The notes: generated from the sequence alone by a model not told the origin. Counted from the first letter of the stretch, positions 12,745 through 23,907 are shown. The stretch: DNA of 64,000 nt from Siphonodentalium dalli (GCA_032622095.1 CP136064.1:214782205-214846204); one strand, 5' to 3'. A program made the numbers and translations.

Positions 12745-12843
12745 CCCTTCACTGGCATTTACGACTCACAATAGTGTTGATATGATTGACCCAACCTATC
12801 ATATTTGCCATTTATTAATATATAGACACCACCTCGCGACTAA

Positions 12844-13682
12844 GGGTGGGTTTACATTGCTGTAGATCTGTATACAGATCTGTGTGAAGTCACGTGTCAC
12901 AGATTACTGTGATCACAATGTGATTACTGATAGTGAACGCTCGCTCATCAGTACTTTGGCAATTGACAATTCACTATGCGTCGTGTCAGTTTAGGCCAGA
13001 CAAAAAAATCATAATATCACCAGACCAAAGCAGTTTATTCTTACACCATGCAGTTGTTAATGGTTCGAAGACAGAATGAAAGTCGCATGAGAACAAATCA
13101 AATAGGAATACACAACAAACAGCAATGTACCCAAATAGATATATGGCTACTTAATCTATGACCCCTATCACGGAAATGTGCGGAATTTCCCATCTAATCA
13201 CAACTTTGTAAGCATATAATAACAAAATGACATAGATTATATGCTGCGCTAGTCAACGTCAGTGATAGCGGCCTTGTAATGCTATGCTTTTTCGGTCGCC
13301 CTGTTGTTCACAGAGTATACTAATGTATTACCAAACTCCAGGAAGAACAAATATTAATAAGATATATTGTATATAGTAAAAACTTTACTTTAAGTACTTT
13401 GTCACCACACACACCAGCACACAGGTTCTCGATTACACAGTGTGAAATACATGGGTTGAAATGACTAAAACGATTAAGCATATTCGCCAAGCCCGAGTAA
13501 CAATTAATCAAATCAGATTTGCCTGTCGCAATGCCTCGGTGTTGACCATGACTTATAACGGACACGATTTTTTCTCACACGAACGAATACCATTTTCTTT
13601 CTCTGTGCATTTCTATATCAACCCGTTTACACTAGTATGTGTGTAGAACTGTATACAGATCTACAGCAATGTAAACAAGCCC
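12844..13682. mobile_element. PIF/Harbinger-like non-autonomous element
   Basis: Ends GGGTGGGTTTACATTGCTGT and (inverse strand) GGGCTTGTTTACATTGCTGT, continuing as TIRs of about 40 bp through AGATCTGTATACAG. Flanked by TAA at 12841-12843 and 13683-13685, the 3-bp TWA duplication of PIF/Harbinger. No transposase frame is found inside its 839 bp. Confidence 0.75.
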
Positions 13683-13848
13683 TAAATCGCGAACACTCGC
13701 CCGATAAAATCAGAATGAATCTATCTGCGGAATTAGTGTTGAAGATATAATTGGGCTGGTGGATACTTCCCATCTCTTTATGTTCAAGAATGTGGACGTT
13801 AGTACACAAAAACAGTGCTCATAATTTAAATGAACCAAGTTGTGTATA

Positions 13849-13955
13849 CAGTAATGCTCTTAAGTAATCGACTTCTTAACCACAGCAGAATTATCTGTCA
13901 CTTTTCAGGATTTAGTCGGAAATATGGCTTGTTGCCATTCATCGGAAAGCTCTTG
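13849..13955. mobile_element. Mariner-like MITE, left arm only
   Basis: TA at 13847-13848, then the left arm through CATCGGAAAGCTCT. The right arm is missing. Confidence 0.65.
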
Positions 13956-13959
13956 TGAC

Positions 13960-15480
13960 CAATATGATTGCTGTCAAATCACCTTGATTGGATAATCCCA
14001 TACTGCCGTCATGTCTATCCGAACGATGACCACAGATAGCTTCGCATTGAATGTCGCCTGCTATAAACTTATAAACTACCTGGTCTATAAATAACCCAGT
14101 TGGTGAATATGAGCGCTGCTATCCTCATTCAACTACACCCCCCTCTTGGATTAACATGTTTCACTTGTGTACTAGTAAGTGGCTTCAAAACATGTCTAAG
14201 TAATATTCGCTAACAACTCCAATGTCCAATATTCTTTGAGAGTTGAGTATGCAGTTCTCATATTTCTGTAATAATTGGTTGGGTGGGAGCAAGATTAACC
14301 TGTGTCTCTTAACAGTTTTGACCCTGTCAAGCCGCCTTCCTTCACTGAGCCTGGGTGGATATTTGAAGCTATTATATGTACCGTACCTGGCTGATATCCA
14401 AGTCCTATTGATGAACTCATACTGATTTCTAAGGAAACTATGTCAATGTACTTTTTAACGAAAAGAAGTGGCTCCATATTCTAACCGGTATCATCTCTGA
14501 TGTCTGTTATATAGCCAACATTAAATTAAAAATGGATGATTTAAAACTAAATTAGTCAATATTCCCAAGATAATTTTCCACTTAACAGGCAAAAGAAAAT
14601 GGAAAGTATATCAAGTTGCAATCATCATTCGTATGACATAGGCATCGTGAAAATCAACAATAGTATCAATTGATCAGTAATTTGTTGAAAACAACAACAA
14701 AAGATCATAATTGAGAATGCTCTTCAATGTCTACCACTTTTGCAAAACGGAAGCTTGGGTGCTCATTATTGGAATTTTTACTTGACTGAACAAAATTCTA
14801 AATGTGTTAAAAACTTCCTCTTTTGAAAGTCAATATTTGGTCACCAGAACGTTATTGGGATTGTTGGCACGATCTAAGTATATACTGGTATAAAAAAATA
14901 TATACCAATTATAATTTTATAGACCGTTGCAATGATAAGTGTCAAATCGGATGCGTGTCTTTAAAGATGGATTATCTCTTCCTATATACGTTTTATATAG
15001 TTTCCGGGGTATAAAATAATAAATATGAGTCAAAGACACCAGTCCTGTCCATAAACACTTCTATCAATTAATATTGATTATTGATGTTATATCGACATTT
15101 TCTTATATAATGCGATAATCAATTAGTCCATTTTTTCATTACTATTTTTAGATCAGACTGTCATGAAACATTGATGTCAGTTAGAGATAGAGTTCTCCCG
15201 CTTGCTATGTTCTGAATGTTTCCCTGAGCCATAAAATGTCCCAAATTAATTGTATGTGTTGTATTATAATTTATACCAGACAATTCTGGACAATTCGGAT
15301 AAATAAAATCAATATTAATTGATAGCAGCATTTCCGAAGAGGGGTCTTCATTTCATATTAATAATTTTATTCCCAGGAAACTGTATAAAAGTTGTTATAG
15401 GAAGCTATAGACCATCTTTAACACTTTAAATGTTCAAAAACAAGTTCAAGTAACGGTCTAAGTTAAGATAATAACTTAAC
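13960..15480. other. Non-coding, nothing recognised
   Basis: AT-rich unique sequence. Frames at 14243-14477 on both strands overlap and show no coding signal. Confidence 0.4.
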
Positions 15481-15498
15481 AAACGGCCATCATTTGTA

Positions 15499-15937
15499 AG
15501 GCCCACTTAATTTTCGGACCCCCCAGATCACATATATAAAATATATACCATATTGTATACCAATTGAAAGAGAAAGCTTCAAAACATTGTATTATCAACT
15601 TATCCGGTGTAATAAACTGTGAACATGTTTGTTTTTGTTGAGTTACCGACGTGTTTTGGTGCTTAAGTTTCATCTGTTTTGTTGTGCAAAGTGTATTATT
15701 TTCACTGGAGGGGTATAACTCAATATCTCAAAGTTATTCCCCTTTCATTGAAAATACATTTTTAGTTTGAATTCTGTTACATTCTGGGAGCCATAACAGG
15801 GGGATCTTTCTATGGTTTCATCTGTGGTGACGAATTATAGTATTTTAATCATATTCTATGGAATAGATTGTTATTAAAACCGTATATCAAGGCACTATAA
15901 AAAAAATTAAACAGTGACTCGAAAATTAAGTGGGCCT
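15499..15937. mobile_element. K1 MITE (TTAA-flanked, Kolobok/T2-like), copy 1
   Basis: Ends AGGCCCACTTAATTTTCG and inverse, 439 bp. Right flank TTAA (15938-15941); left flank decayed to TGTA. Confidence 0.7.
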
Positions 15938-16115
15938 TTAAACGTATTATCTAACACTTCCCACAGTCCCACCAATGAATATGAATCCTCATGTACTTGT
16001 ATTGCTGTCTCTCGTCTGCTTATATTTCACGAACACTCACTATATAGGTGAATAGTATATATCATCTCAATGTATACAGTTTGTGTAATAATCCATTTAC
16101 TGAAGAGAGGGTTAA

Positions 16116-16373
16116 CCCTTTCATGACTGGAGCTTTCTGAAATTTTGCCAAAACCTTGTGCCAATGCATTCTCTTATATATGTGAGTCGCCCATAGGGCG
16201 CCTCACATATATAAGAGAATGAATTGGCCTAACAATATTTACCTTGATCTTGTAAGCCAGTGCATTCTCTTATAAATGTGAGGCTCCCTATATGGGGAAA
16301 CTCACATATATAAGAGAATGCACTGACACATGGTCGTTAATGCTGCACCAGCGCAGCTCCAGTCATGAAAGGG
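16116..16373. mobile_element. piggyBac-like MITE, copy 4, abutting the refilin-like stop codon
   Basis: Ends CCCTTTCATGACTGGAGCT and inverse, with intact TTAA at 16112-16115 and 16374-16377. Two internal hairpins, each ATTCTCTTATATATG-type arms around a CCCATAGGGCG or CCCTATATGGGG centre. Only one base (16378) separates the duplication from the TAG of the minus-strand gene. Confidence 0.8.
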
Positions 16374-16378
16374 TTAAA

Positions 16379-17116
16379 CTACAAATCTGTGTATCCATTC
16401 AATTCCTCCATGTACTCTTCTAACTCATCTATGAATCCGTTGCACAAATTTTCTTTTTCCCTCTCCCCACTAGTATTTACGTCTGCCAACATAGCAGTGG
16501 CTTGACTGGATACCGCACCATCTCGGTTAAAACGAGGCAATAAGACTTGTGAGAAGCTTTTCTCGCCAGCCTCTGTGGCTCCGTCGTCAGGTCCATTAAT
16601 TAAGGGCAGGTTATCATATTCTGAATATCCATTGACCTTCTCACCACCGGTCACTTCATACTCATCTTCAGAATCAGATGGAGTTGTGTCGTTGTCTCCA
16701 CGAACAGTTTTTGCGTCAAAGTCCAGTTTCGTCGTAAACCATTGCCTGCTCCCGTCTAAGTGATAGTCCAAAGTTGAAACGAATTTATTTTCGGTATGCT
16801 TCGGGTAAATTATTCGGCACTCTCCGTGGTGATTTGGTCGCACTCGTGTCTCGAAGAATGCCGAGCTTTTATACCTCGTTTGAGTGCTATCTTTGTCGCA
16901 GAACACGGATTCAGAATACATCACTGGTGTAAAATACGGAACAAGCTCCACACTTTCCTTGTATCGAGTCTGGGTTTTGTAGCACACGCAGCTCCGACAT
17001 GACGTTTTCTTTCTTTCTGGGAGGGGGCTGATTGCTACCGTCTCACTGACGTTCATAGGCACCATGATCCTCGCCCGAACTAAGTTCCTGCGAATCTTGC
17101 ACACTTTCTTAGCCAT
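16379..17116 (-). CDS. RFLN: Refilin-like (FAM101/RFLN family) protein, single coding exon
   Basis: An open frame of 245 codons ends in TAG. The start is taken as the ATG at 17116-17114 because its context (AAGAATGG) has A at -3 and G at +4. The frame stays open upstream to 17275 but with no other ATG, and a plausible acceptor (pyrimidine tract then ACAG) lies at 17254, so a spliced N-terminus is possible. The best evidence is residues about 80-135. There YKSSAFFETRVRP, then IIYPK (102-106), then a hydrophobic-STLDY motif (113-118), then an RQWFTTKLDFDA stretch align in order and spacing with the C-terminal half of vertebrate refilins as I remember them (YKAEVRFEPR, IVYPK, TTTLDY, RRFLSSVELEA). 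Refilins are about 210 residues and bind filamins to organise perinuclear actin. Here an acidic Ser-rich tail (from about residue 141) extends the protein. The hexapeptide TQTRYK occurs twice (48-53 and 78-83). A MITE lies immediately after the stop. Family call by motif memory only. Confidence 0.62.
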   Translation of the reverse strand: MAKKVCKIRRNLVRARIMVPMNVSETVAISPLPERKKTSCRSCVCYKTQTRYKESVELVPYFTPVMYSESVFCDKDSTQTRYKSSAFFETRVRPNHHGECRIIYPKHTENKFVSTLDYHLDGSRQWFTTKLDFDAKTVRGDNDTTPSDSEDEYEVTGGEKVNGYSEYDNLPLINGPDDGATEAGEKSFSQVLLPRFNRDGAVSSQATAMLADVNTSGEREKENLCNGFIDELEEYMEELNGYTDL

Positions 17117-17528
17117 TCTTGGTTTTATCCAGCAGTTCGCGTGACGACCTGCGTATATTCCAGTTAGCTGGAGGGTACGTCGAGTCAGCTCCTCTAACCC
17201 AAGGCTTTCTCTGTTTGATTGTAACCTGTTCACATTCCTCGCATGAAGATCACCTGTGTACGTTGAAGAAAGGCTCTAATTAAATCGATGAAAGTTTTAT
17301 AAGCACCACTGTCGCCGTTAAAGCTGACAGTCATATGCTCAATCGTAATTGATGTGGTACTAATTATGATCGTATATGGCCGCATTGATTAAATCCATTA
17401 ACCCATATTTAGGCGAATTATTTCGATTCGGTGAACACAAAATATAGGTATCAATCGCCGGTAAGTATATATATAGTCTGCCTGCATTCTTGTGATATAT
17501 AAAGCAACATTCTAGTGTGCTGTGTTCG

Positions 17529-17529
<1 letters not shown>

Positions 17530-17589
<60 letters not shown>
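17530..17589. repeat. (TA)n microsatellite
   Basis: About 60 bp of uninterrupted alternating TA, upstream of the refilin-like gene. Tyr/Ile-repeat frames on it are artefacts. Confidence 0.95.
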
Positions 17590-17593
<4 letters not shown>

Positions 17594-17839
17594 TATAGAA
17601 TATTCGCTAAACGATGTGGTCGAATATTTGTATATATATACGAACATTTATTTCTAAAACGTATCGAAAAGATATTGGTCGAACCCCAATTCATGATTCT
17701 AACATCGAAAGTAGTTTTGTAAATAAGCGAAAGCACTGAGTTGCTACCATATTTTTGAATATTCATGAATTCCATATATGAAACTCATAAATATTCAAAA
17801 GCTCCATATATTGAATGCTACTCCAGAACTTGGACCTGT

Positions 17840-17965
17840 AGCAATTAAAGCGCGGAACGGGGACTGGGTGGATCCAATATGGTAGCGACTCCGCGGTGAT
17901 CTCGCTTATTGTTGACGAAAGCCGCACAGTTTGCGTGTCTGCACACTGTCGATGTTCTCGGCTCT
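17840..17965 (-). promoter_or_regulatory. Candidate promoter patch of the refilin-like gene
   Basis: A GC-richer stretch with several CpGs (GCGCGG, CTCCGCGG) and a CCAAT-type element around 17873, about 750 bp upstream of the chosen start. Between it and the gene lie a (TA)n microsatellite and AT-rich DNA. If the N-terminal exon is spliced, the first exon would be expected in or near this patch. Inference from composition only. Confidence 0.25.
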
Positions 17966-18097
17966 AAAATCCTCAAAAATTGGATCTGTTTTACAGTCGA
18001 TGATACCTGTTGAAGCAATTAACACTCATATATACCGAGTCCCAGCTGGTTACAGATACAATTTCAGAGGAAGTGCATTGTGCTGTTCCAATATATA

Positions 18098-18242
18098 AGA
18101 AATGAACGGCGGTTTCAATGTGGTCATGGGATTTTGACCGCGAGAAAATATCAGCAAACTGCATGAACCCCGAAGGGGTTCATGCGGAGTTTGCTGATTT
18201 TTTAACGCGGTCAAAACCCATGACCACGTTGAATCTGCCGTT
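18098..18242. mobile_element. Foldback element
   Basis: Arms of about 70 bp (GAACGGCGGTTTCAATGTGG and the later inverse ending CTGCCGTTTATT) pair around CCCCGAAGGGG. No clear target duplication. Confidence 0.65.
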
Positions 18243-18792
18243 TATTATTTATATTTATATACTTAAATTCATTATGAATTAGGATTGTATGTCTTTCCCA
18301 CTATTTATTCATCTATTTAAACGAACGCATGGAGTTCAGTTCAGACAGTTCGAATCCTTGTTTTTTGGAAAACCAAACATTTTGAGAATCCATTCATGGA
18401 GAACGGAAAAAAACGCAATTTAACAGTAAAGTATACACATATGACAGTATGTCTTGTTTAGATAGTACCGGTAACTAATGTAGACGTGTTGATTTCAAGA
18501 ATGATTAATATCTGAAACTAACAATTAAGTTTCGGCTGCGGATAAGAAATGGACAACACGCCGTTCTACCATAATGATATATTTGTGAGGTTCGGGGGAA
18601 TATTTGTAGCGGCAAGGAAAATGATAAAACCCTATTGAGTATAGCGCGGTTTTTTTGAACATCAACGCCCAGTAACACAGAGCAACAACACTGATTATAG
18701 ACCGAAACAAATTTCTTGCCAAATCCGGACGTACTATATACTCAAGCAGTCGGTAATGTCCGACAATCCCCGGTGATTTCCGGGACCAATTT

Positions 18793-18853
18793 GTTCATAA
18801 ACCTATGAACGACACTGGAAGTGACGTCACGTTACGTTCATAGGTTTATGAAC
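18793..18853. promoter_or_regulatory. Palindrome with a central CRE
   Basis: A perfect 19-bp inverted arm (GTTCATAAACCTATGAACG) at both sides encloses GTGACGTCAC, itself a perfect palindrome containing the CREB/ATF site TGACGTCA (18822-18829). It may be a short MITE or a composite site upstream of the refilin-like gene. Confidence 0.45.
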
Positions 18854-18966
18854 GCATTGGATAAGGGGGCGTGTCTACCGTAACGCTATGGGGAAATCGG
18901 AAGAGATATCAGGTGTATGTAAATATATAAAAATGGCTTCCATTTTAAGTATGTACCCGGCCGTAT

Positions 18967-19040
18967 CATGCAGAAGTGGTTAAGTCGTGGATAAGGTCAT
19001 TGCAGTTGGCGCGGGTTCGAACCCCGACATGGGTGAAAAT
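18967..19040 (+). repeat. tRNA-derived SINE head
   Basis: Contains a degenerate A box (GCAGAAGTGGTTAAGTC) and a perfect B box GGTTCGAACCC in a pairable T-arm. The expected acceptor-stem partners do not pair and no CCA-adjacent stem is present, so it is SINE-like rather than a working tRNA gene. Confidence 0.5.
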
Positions 19041-19044
19041 CGGG

Positions 19045-20260
19045 ATCGATTTCCAAACTTTATGCGAGTCGAGGAACATCTCAATGTGACATTCCCGATC
19101 ATAACATGGCCAGTTCGATAAGAAATGAGAATATGTTCACGCTCACTGAATCACACATTTGAAGCAACCAACACTCATATTTACTGAGTCAGTGCCTCCA
19201 TAATCTGATATAGTATTACATCATGCTCCAGGGCATGTAGCCGTTGTATCAATATATACGGGTATGATATTTTAAAGCACATGCATATAGAAAAAAAATC
19301 CAATATTCGGATTTTCCAATGTGAAAATTTTGACTGAAAATAGGGAATGTATACAGTAAGTGAAATATTCAACTGTTTATCTAACCCCACACATATATTT
19401 TGGTTGAAAATATAATATCCGATCAATCTCAATCTATTTTCCGGTCAAAAAAGTCCAACTGCTGTTGTATTATACATGCGGACATAAAATTTCCAACTGA
19501 AAATGTTGTCCAGGAATGTATGGTTAAGAACTAATGCATGGTAAAGTGCATGTTATATTTCCTCGTTTTGTTCATTAATTGTGCTTATCTGCTGCTTTTC
19601 ACACCAGCACCTATCACTTATCTTGGAGCGGTTACGCTTAGCAGTTCACCTGGTCGATATGACTGATAAAATATTAATATTCGCGTCTTTTCTCGAGCCA
19701 TTGATTGGCTAGCGAAAAAGCACGTTTCTTTCGCGTAAAAACTCATTCTGATAAGCTTCCAGCGAGGGAAAATTAGTTAATTTTCGTCTTTGATTAAGCA
19801 TATGACCACCAGACATTTAACTCAACCCTCTGTTTTGAAAAAGAATTATTTAAAATGAGGCCACGTTCCATTCCTCTGATTTCGCGACCTGTTAACCCTC
19901 TGTGATCACTCTCAGATCGGACTCGGAATTAGTATATATATACTCTGGTGATCAGAAGTGTAGTGACAATCAACCAATGGGGCATGCATGGTATTTCCAT
20001 TTTAACACCCTTTCTTTACGAAATACTTATTGCTGACGAGTATAATTCCATTGGGGAAACGTTAAGGTATTAATTGTTTTTTATTTAACGTATTATCAGA
20101 ACATTTCCGACAATGAATACAAATCAATTTAGAGTAATTATATCTGATACGCCTTTCTGGCGAAGTTAGAAGTTTTTCAATCTTAACCTCCCTATTATGA
20201 AGCAATGAGCACCTCATATACTGACTATACTGAGTCCATGCAGTGCGTCGTACAGTCTGA
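19045..20260. other. Non-coding, nothing recognised
   Basis: AT-rich, includes SINE body sequence at the left edge perhaps. No gene or inverted repeat recognised. Confidence 0.35.
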
Positions 20261-20267
20261 CATTTAA

Positions 20268-20719
20268 AGGTACTCAATCCGATCAGAGGGTCCTATATTA
20301 CTATTTCTTTGGCTTTGGCGGTAAAAAATATTTGATTCGAGTCGAGGAACCCACCCATCAAAGCTCAGAGTGATTAGATATCGATTTTTGAAGTTTGTTA
20401 ATTATTGGAGATCTGTCCCACAAGTTAGAAGAACCACGTGCTAAAAACGGACAAATTGCGGGTGTAAGATGGATAACAATAATAACCACTTGATTTTAGA
20501 GTTATCCATCTTACACCCGCAATTTGTCCGTTTTGATCACGTGGTTCTGCCAACTTGTGGGCTACGTCTCCGAAAATTAATAGATTTCAAAAATCGATAT
20601 CTAATCACTCTGAGCATTGATGGCCCAATGATGGGTGGGTTCCTCGACTCGAATCAAATATTTTACCCCCAAAGCCAAAGAAATAGTAATATAGGACCCG
20701 CTGATCGGATTGAGTACCT
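20268..20719. mobile_element. K2 MITE (TTAA-flanked), nearly perfect palindrome
   Basis: 452 bp, ends AGGTACTCAATCCGATCAGA and inverse. TTAA at 20264-20267 and 20720-20723. Arms of about 215 bp meet near GATAACAATAATAACCACTT. Confidence 0.8.
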
Positions 20720-20881
20720 TTAAAATGATGTGTGGTACCAATCTCAATACAACTGTTGAGCAAAATTGTTGGCTTTATAGGTATGTGATCACCCGTCCCA
20801 CCACGTGTATTGTTTCGCGTGCTCACGGTTCGCTGCATGGGGTGCTATGGTCAAATGGGAATAGAGATTAAAGGTACTCAA

Positions 20882-21010
20882 TCCGACCAGACGCTCCCCA
20901 AATCATCAAGATACAACAACAACAACAACATTTCTTCAAAATACGCTTTAGTTATCAGAATCGATTAATTGCAACAAAATAATGCTAACCACTGTCAACT
21001 ATTGGTTTCA
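20882..21010 (+). mobile_element. K2 MITE, left-end fragment
   Basis: TTAA then AGGTACTCAATCCGACCAGA, a CAACAACAACAAC run and ATCAGAATCGATTAATTGC, as in the 25664 and 27477 copies; truncated after GTCAACTAT. Confidence 0.7.
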
Positions 21011-21649
21011 GCTAGTAATATAATAACACACAGTATGTGGTACATGTATAACGTCTTACCTTGCATGGATGTGATTTATTGAAATTCCAATCGAAGTTAA
21101 CGATTCACGACGATTCATGGTGTTGGCTTTATATATTGATCTACAAGGCTTGAGTAAAAGCTCAAAGTTATTAAGCTTGTCGTTGAGAAAAAAAAATCAA
21201 ATAATCTCGTCGCTAAAAGCCACTGCAATGAATGGGTATATGTCATATGCGAGACAATGCATGACGCATTCTTTATAGTAATAATGCATGGTTATATAAA
21301 TCTGTTCAAACATGTGTTTGACATTAAACTAGCTGAAGTGAAGAAGTGTCATGCATCTTATTCACCGAGCATAAAAGAGACTTTTGTACTTAACAATGGA
21401 TGGTTTCGAATTCAAAATCAATTAGATAATTGAGTCCCCATATCGTACACCATAAATAGAAATACGTTTTTCAGTCGGAAGTATATCTGAGTCAAATCTC
21501 TGCTGTATCCCCGTATAGTAATACTATTACACCATGCAGTTCAAACACTGGGAACTTTTGCTATATAAAGTTTTATTCTCTGATCAAATATAGATATTGA
21601 GAAGTACAAGGAGAAATATATATACACAAGAATGAGAATATAACAGCAT
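21011..21649. other. Non-coding, nothing recognised
   Basis: AT-rich unique sequence without coding signal. Confidence 0.35.
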
Positions 21650-21880
21650 ATGTATAATATATACAAGAAGTTCGTGAAGTTAAAGAAACTTTATAATATA
21701 ACGCACGCGATATATTTAATTGTTAAAGCTAGGGTACTTAGTCTTTATCCTAAATCCTGCCAGTTATGGGACCATCTCCTTTTATACTCAACACAACATA
21801 TGCAACAAATGAACGAATTTGAACCTTGGAATAGTGTAAACTATACGCTCATGCGCACTATGAATGATGCATGTTAACAA
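21650..21880 (+). pseudogene. Inverted fragment of the same LINE
   Basis: The plus strand from 21769 matches the reverse complement of 22560-22650: both encode MQQMNEFEP followed by diverged but alignable residues ending near a CxxH/NDAC segment. The two LINE pieces are head-to-head, flanking the 3' portion of the second. The preceding codons (MYNIYKKFVKLKKLYNITHA) keep the frame open and may be more of ORF2. Confidence 0.5.
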
Positions 21881-21905
21881 CATTGTAATTATAATGAATA
21901 TGAAT

Positions 21906-22149
21906 TTAAGATAAGATAAGATAAGATAAATTTATTGACAGATACGCCCACTCGAGGCCGATGTCAAAACAGTTACATAAATACAATGTGATTATAATTA
22001 TAGTACCGGTGACATAAAATATATTAATGTTCAATGTTTGGTGATTCACACCGTTTATGTAGAAAGCGTTGGACCATGTTGTAGATGATATTACATGTTT
22101 TGTGTTCATCATTTCTCATGATTAAGAATTTCTGTTAGTCAGTCATATT
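21906..22149 (-). mobile_element. LINE 3' UTR and simple-repeat tail
   Basis: Directly downstream (minus strand) of the LINE coding relic. It ends in four to five copies of a TTATC/TCTTA pentamer at 21909-21930. A short tandem-repeat tail of this kind is typical of several LINE clades that do not use poly(A). This marks the 3' end of the insertion at about 21906. Confidence 0.6.
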
Positions 22150-22650
22150 ATTAAAGGTCTTAATATTGTCGCTTATTTCCGCAAATAAACGTTTTCTTGA
22201 AGTGTTCTTCGGTTTCTATCTCCATTCCACACTTTTTGCAAATTCTCTCATCAGCGGGTACTTTATAGGTCGTTTGTGTCTGCCTTTTTAATTTCTAAAG
22301 TATGGTTGCTGATCCGAAGCTTTGTGAAAGATAATCTAACGAGGTTCAATTAAATATGGTTCTATCTGGTATTTTATTTTCGCCCTTTTATATATATGTT
22401 CGCAACTTGTTTTTACCTGATGGTTTTTCGTCGTTAAATATATCTCGTCTGAAACAACATACATGATCAATTTTTAAGTTATCACATATTTTTGTTTCTA
22501 ATTGATAACTTAAAAATGAATTTTCATTATAACTACCATGTTGCTTGCATCGTTCATAGAACACATGGGTGTATTTTGCACTCACCATTGGCTCAAATTC
22601 ATTCATTTGTTGCATATATACTGTTGAGTATAAAAGGAGATGGTCCCATG
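22150..22650 (-). pseudogene. LINE reverse-transcriptase C-terminus, degraded
   Basis: Reading the minus strand from 22650 downwards gives successive motifs typical of the C-terminal part of invertebrate LINE ORF2 proteins, in three frames. First PSGKNKLRTY near 22400, then KYQIEPYLIEPR, then RLSFTKLRISNHTLEIKKAD, then VPADERICKKCGMEIETEEH with HF following. The last is the RxCxxCxxxxExExHF knuckle-like motif. Frameshifts and an in-frame stop separate the blocks, so the copy is dead. The order LRTY, EPYL, LRISxH, RICxxC fits what I know of these elements. The 3' tail is described separately. Confidence 0.75.
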
Positions 22651-23184
22651 AATAAATGGCCGGATTTATAGGGTATACAGTCCCCCTTTAAGACATGTTC
22701 CTTAATAATGTATCTCGCAGTATATATAGGCGAATGTCCCAGTTAAAAATTGCACGATGTAGGCGACTTTTCGTGCCATATTTGCTATAAGCATTGAATT
22801 GATTATCCCGATGTGGTGTCTTTTGAATAGTGAGCCGGACTATTGACCGAGGCCCAATGCAAATGGCACAATTCTCGCCTCACGTCGGCATGCAGGCGGA
22901 TAAAAGTTCGAAGACCGGGGGGTAGTTCACAAAATTCTGGCCTCGCTCTAGAATCCTGACAATTCTGGCATCGCGCCAGACCAAACTCGTGACAACAACC
23001 GGCGGGTAATAGTTAGAAGACTATATATATATAGCCCGGGCGATAGGTCGCTCGTCGGGAAATCGTCAAAACTAGACTGCACGATACGTGATCGCACATT
23101 CTTCCAATCAAAAATAAAGTATGACCCTCTTTGAACACAACGTATATGTACTATAATGTGAAATACATTATTAAGGAACAGATA
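22651..23184. other. Non-coding, slightly GC-richer
   Basis: Contains near-repeats ATTCTGGCCTCGCTC and ATTCTGGCATCGCGCC around 22935-22980. No gene recognised. Confidence 0.35.
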
Positions 23185-23188
23185 TTAA

Positions 23189-23633
23189 AGGCCCACTTAA
23201 TTTTCGAGTCTTCGATTATTTTTTTTTATAGTGACTTGATATACGGTTTTAATAACAATCTATGCCATAAAATATGATTAAAATACTATAATTCATCACT
23301 ATTTGAAACATCTGTGTCTCAGAAGATGCACACAGAGAAATAAAAAAAACTGCTGAAGACTTCCCCCCTCTGACATCCAGAATGCAACAGAATTCAAACT
23401 TTTTCAATGAAAGGGGAAGAACTCTATCTTTAATGTATAGAGTTATTCCCCCTGCATTGAAAATAATACTGATTTTTACTTCAATCTTGATGACAAAAAC
23501 AACATGTCCACAGTTTATTACACCGGATAAGTTGATAATACAATGTTTTGGAGCTTCCTCTTTCAAATGGTATATATAATATGACATATATTTTATATAA
23601 AGTAATCTGGGGGTTCGAAAATTAAGTGGGCCT
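23189..23633. mobile_element. K1 MITE, copy 2
   Basis: 445 bp with AGGCCCACTTAATTTTCG ends and intact TTAA at 23185-23188 and 23634-23637. Confidence 0.85.
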
Positions 23634-23907
23634 TTAACTACAAAATATATTACCTGCATGCGTTAGGATTGCGGTGTTATAAAGATGACCGTCGGGACAC
23701 CAAAAAGTTCCCATGCAGGTTTTGAACTGGTGAATTATTATTTCTATGTCATTGGAAGTATAGCCATGCAAAGTACATGTTCATGGCATCATCTACACCA
23801 AAAGTGGTGAAGCGGGAGATGGGGGTCTATCTTTAATAAATTATCAGTGTTTATCTAAATGACCATGTTATGATCGGACACATGCAGGGGCGTACGTGTC
23901 GTTAAAA

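Noticed and set aside
17360-17775. Frames with long Tyr-Ile runs
   Set aside because: Translation of the (TA)n microsatellite.
17868-17880. CCAATATGG in the refilin-like upstream patch as an SRF CArG box
   Set aside because: It has five A/T bases between CC and GG, whereas the CArG consensus needs six.
18967-19040. Functional tRNA gene
   Set aside because: The B box is perfect, but the acceptor stem does not pair and the A box is degenerate. A SINE head is more likely.
23249-23659. 136-codon minus-strand frame
   Set aside because: It coincides with a K1 MITE, and equivalent frames are broken in the other copies.
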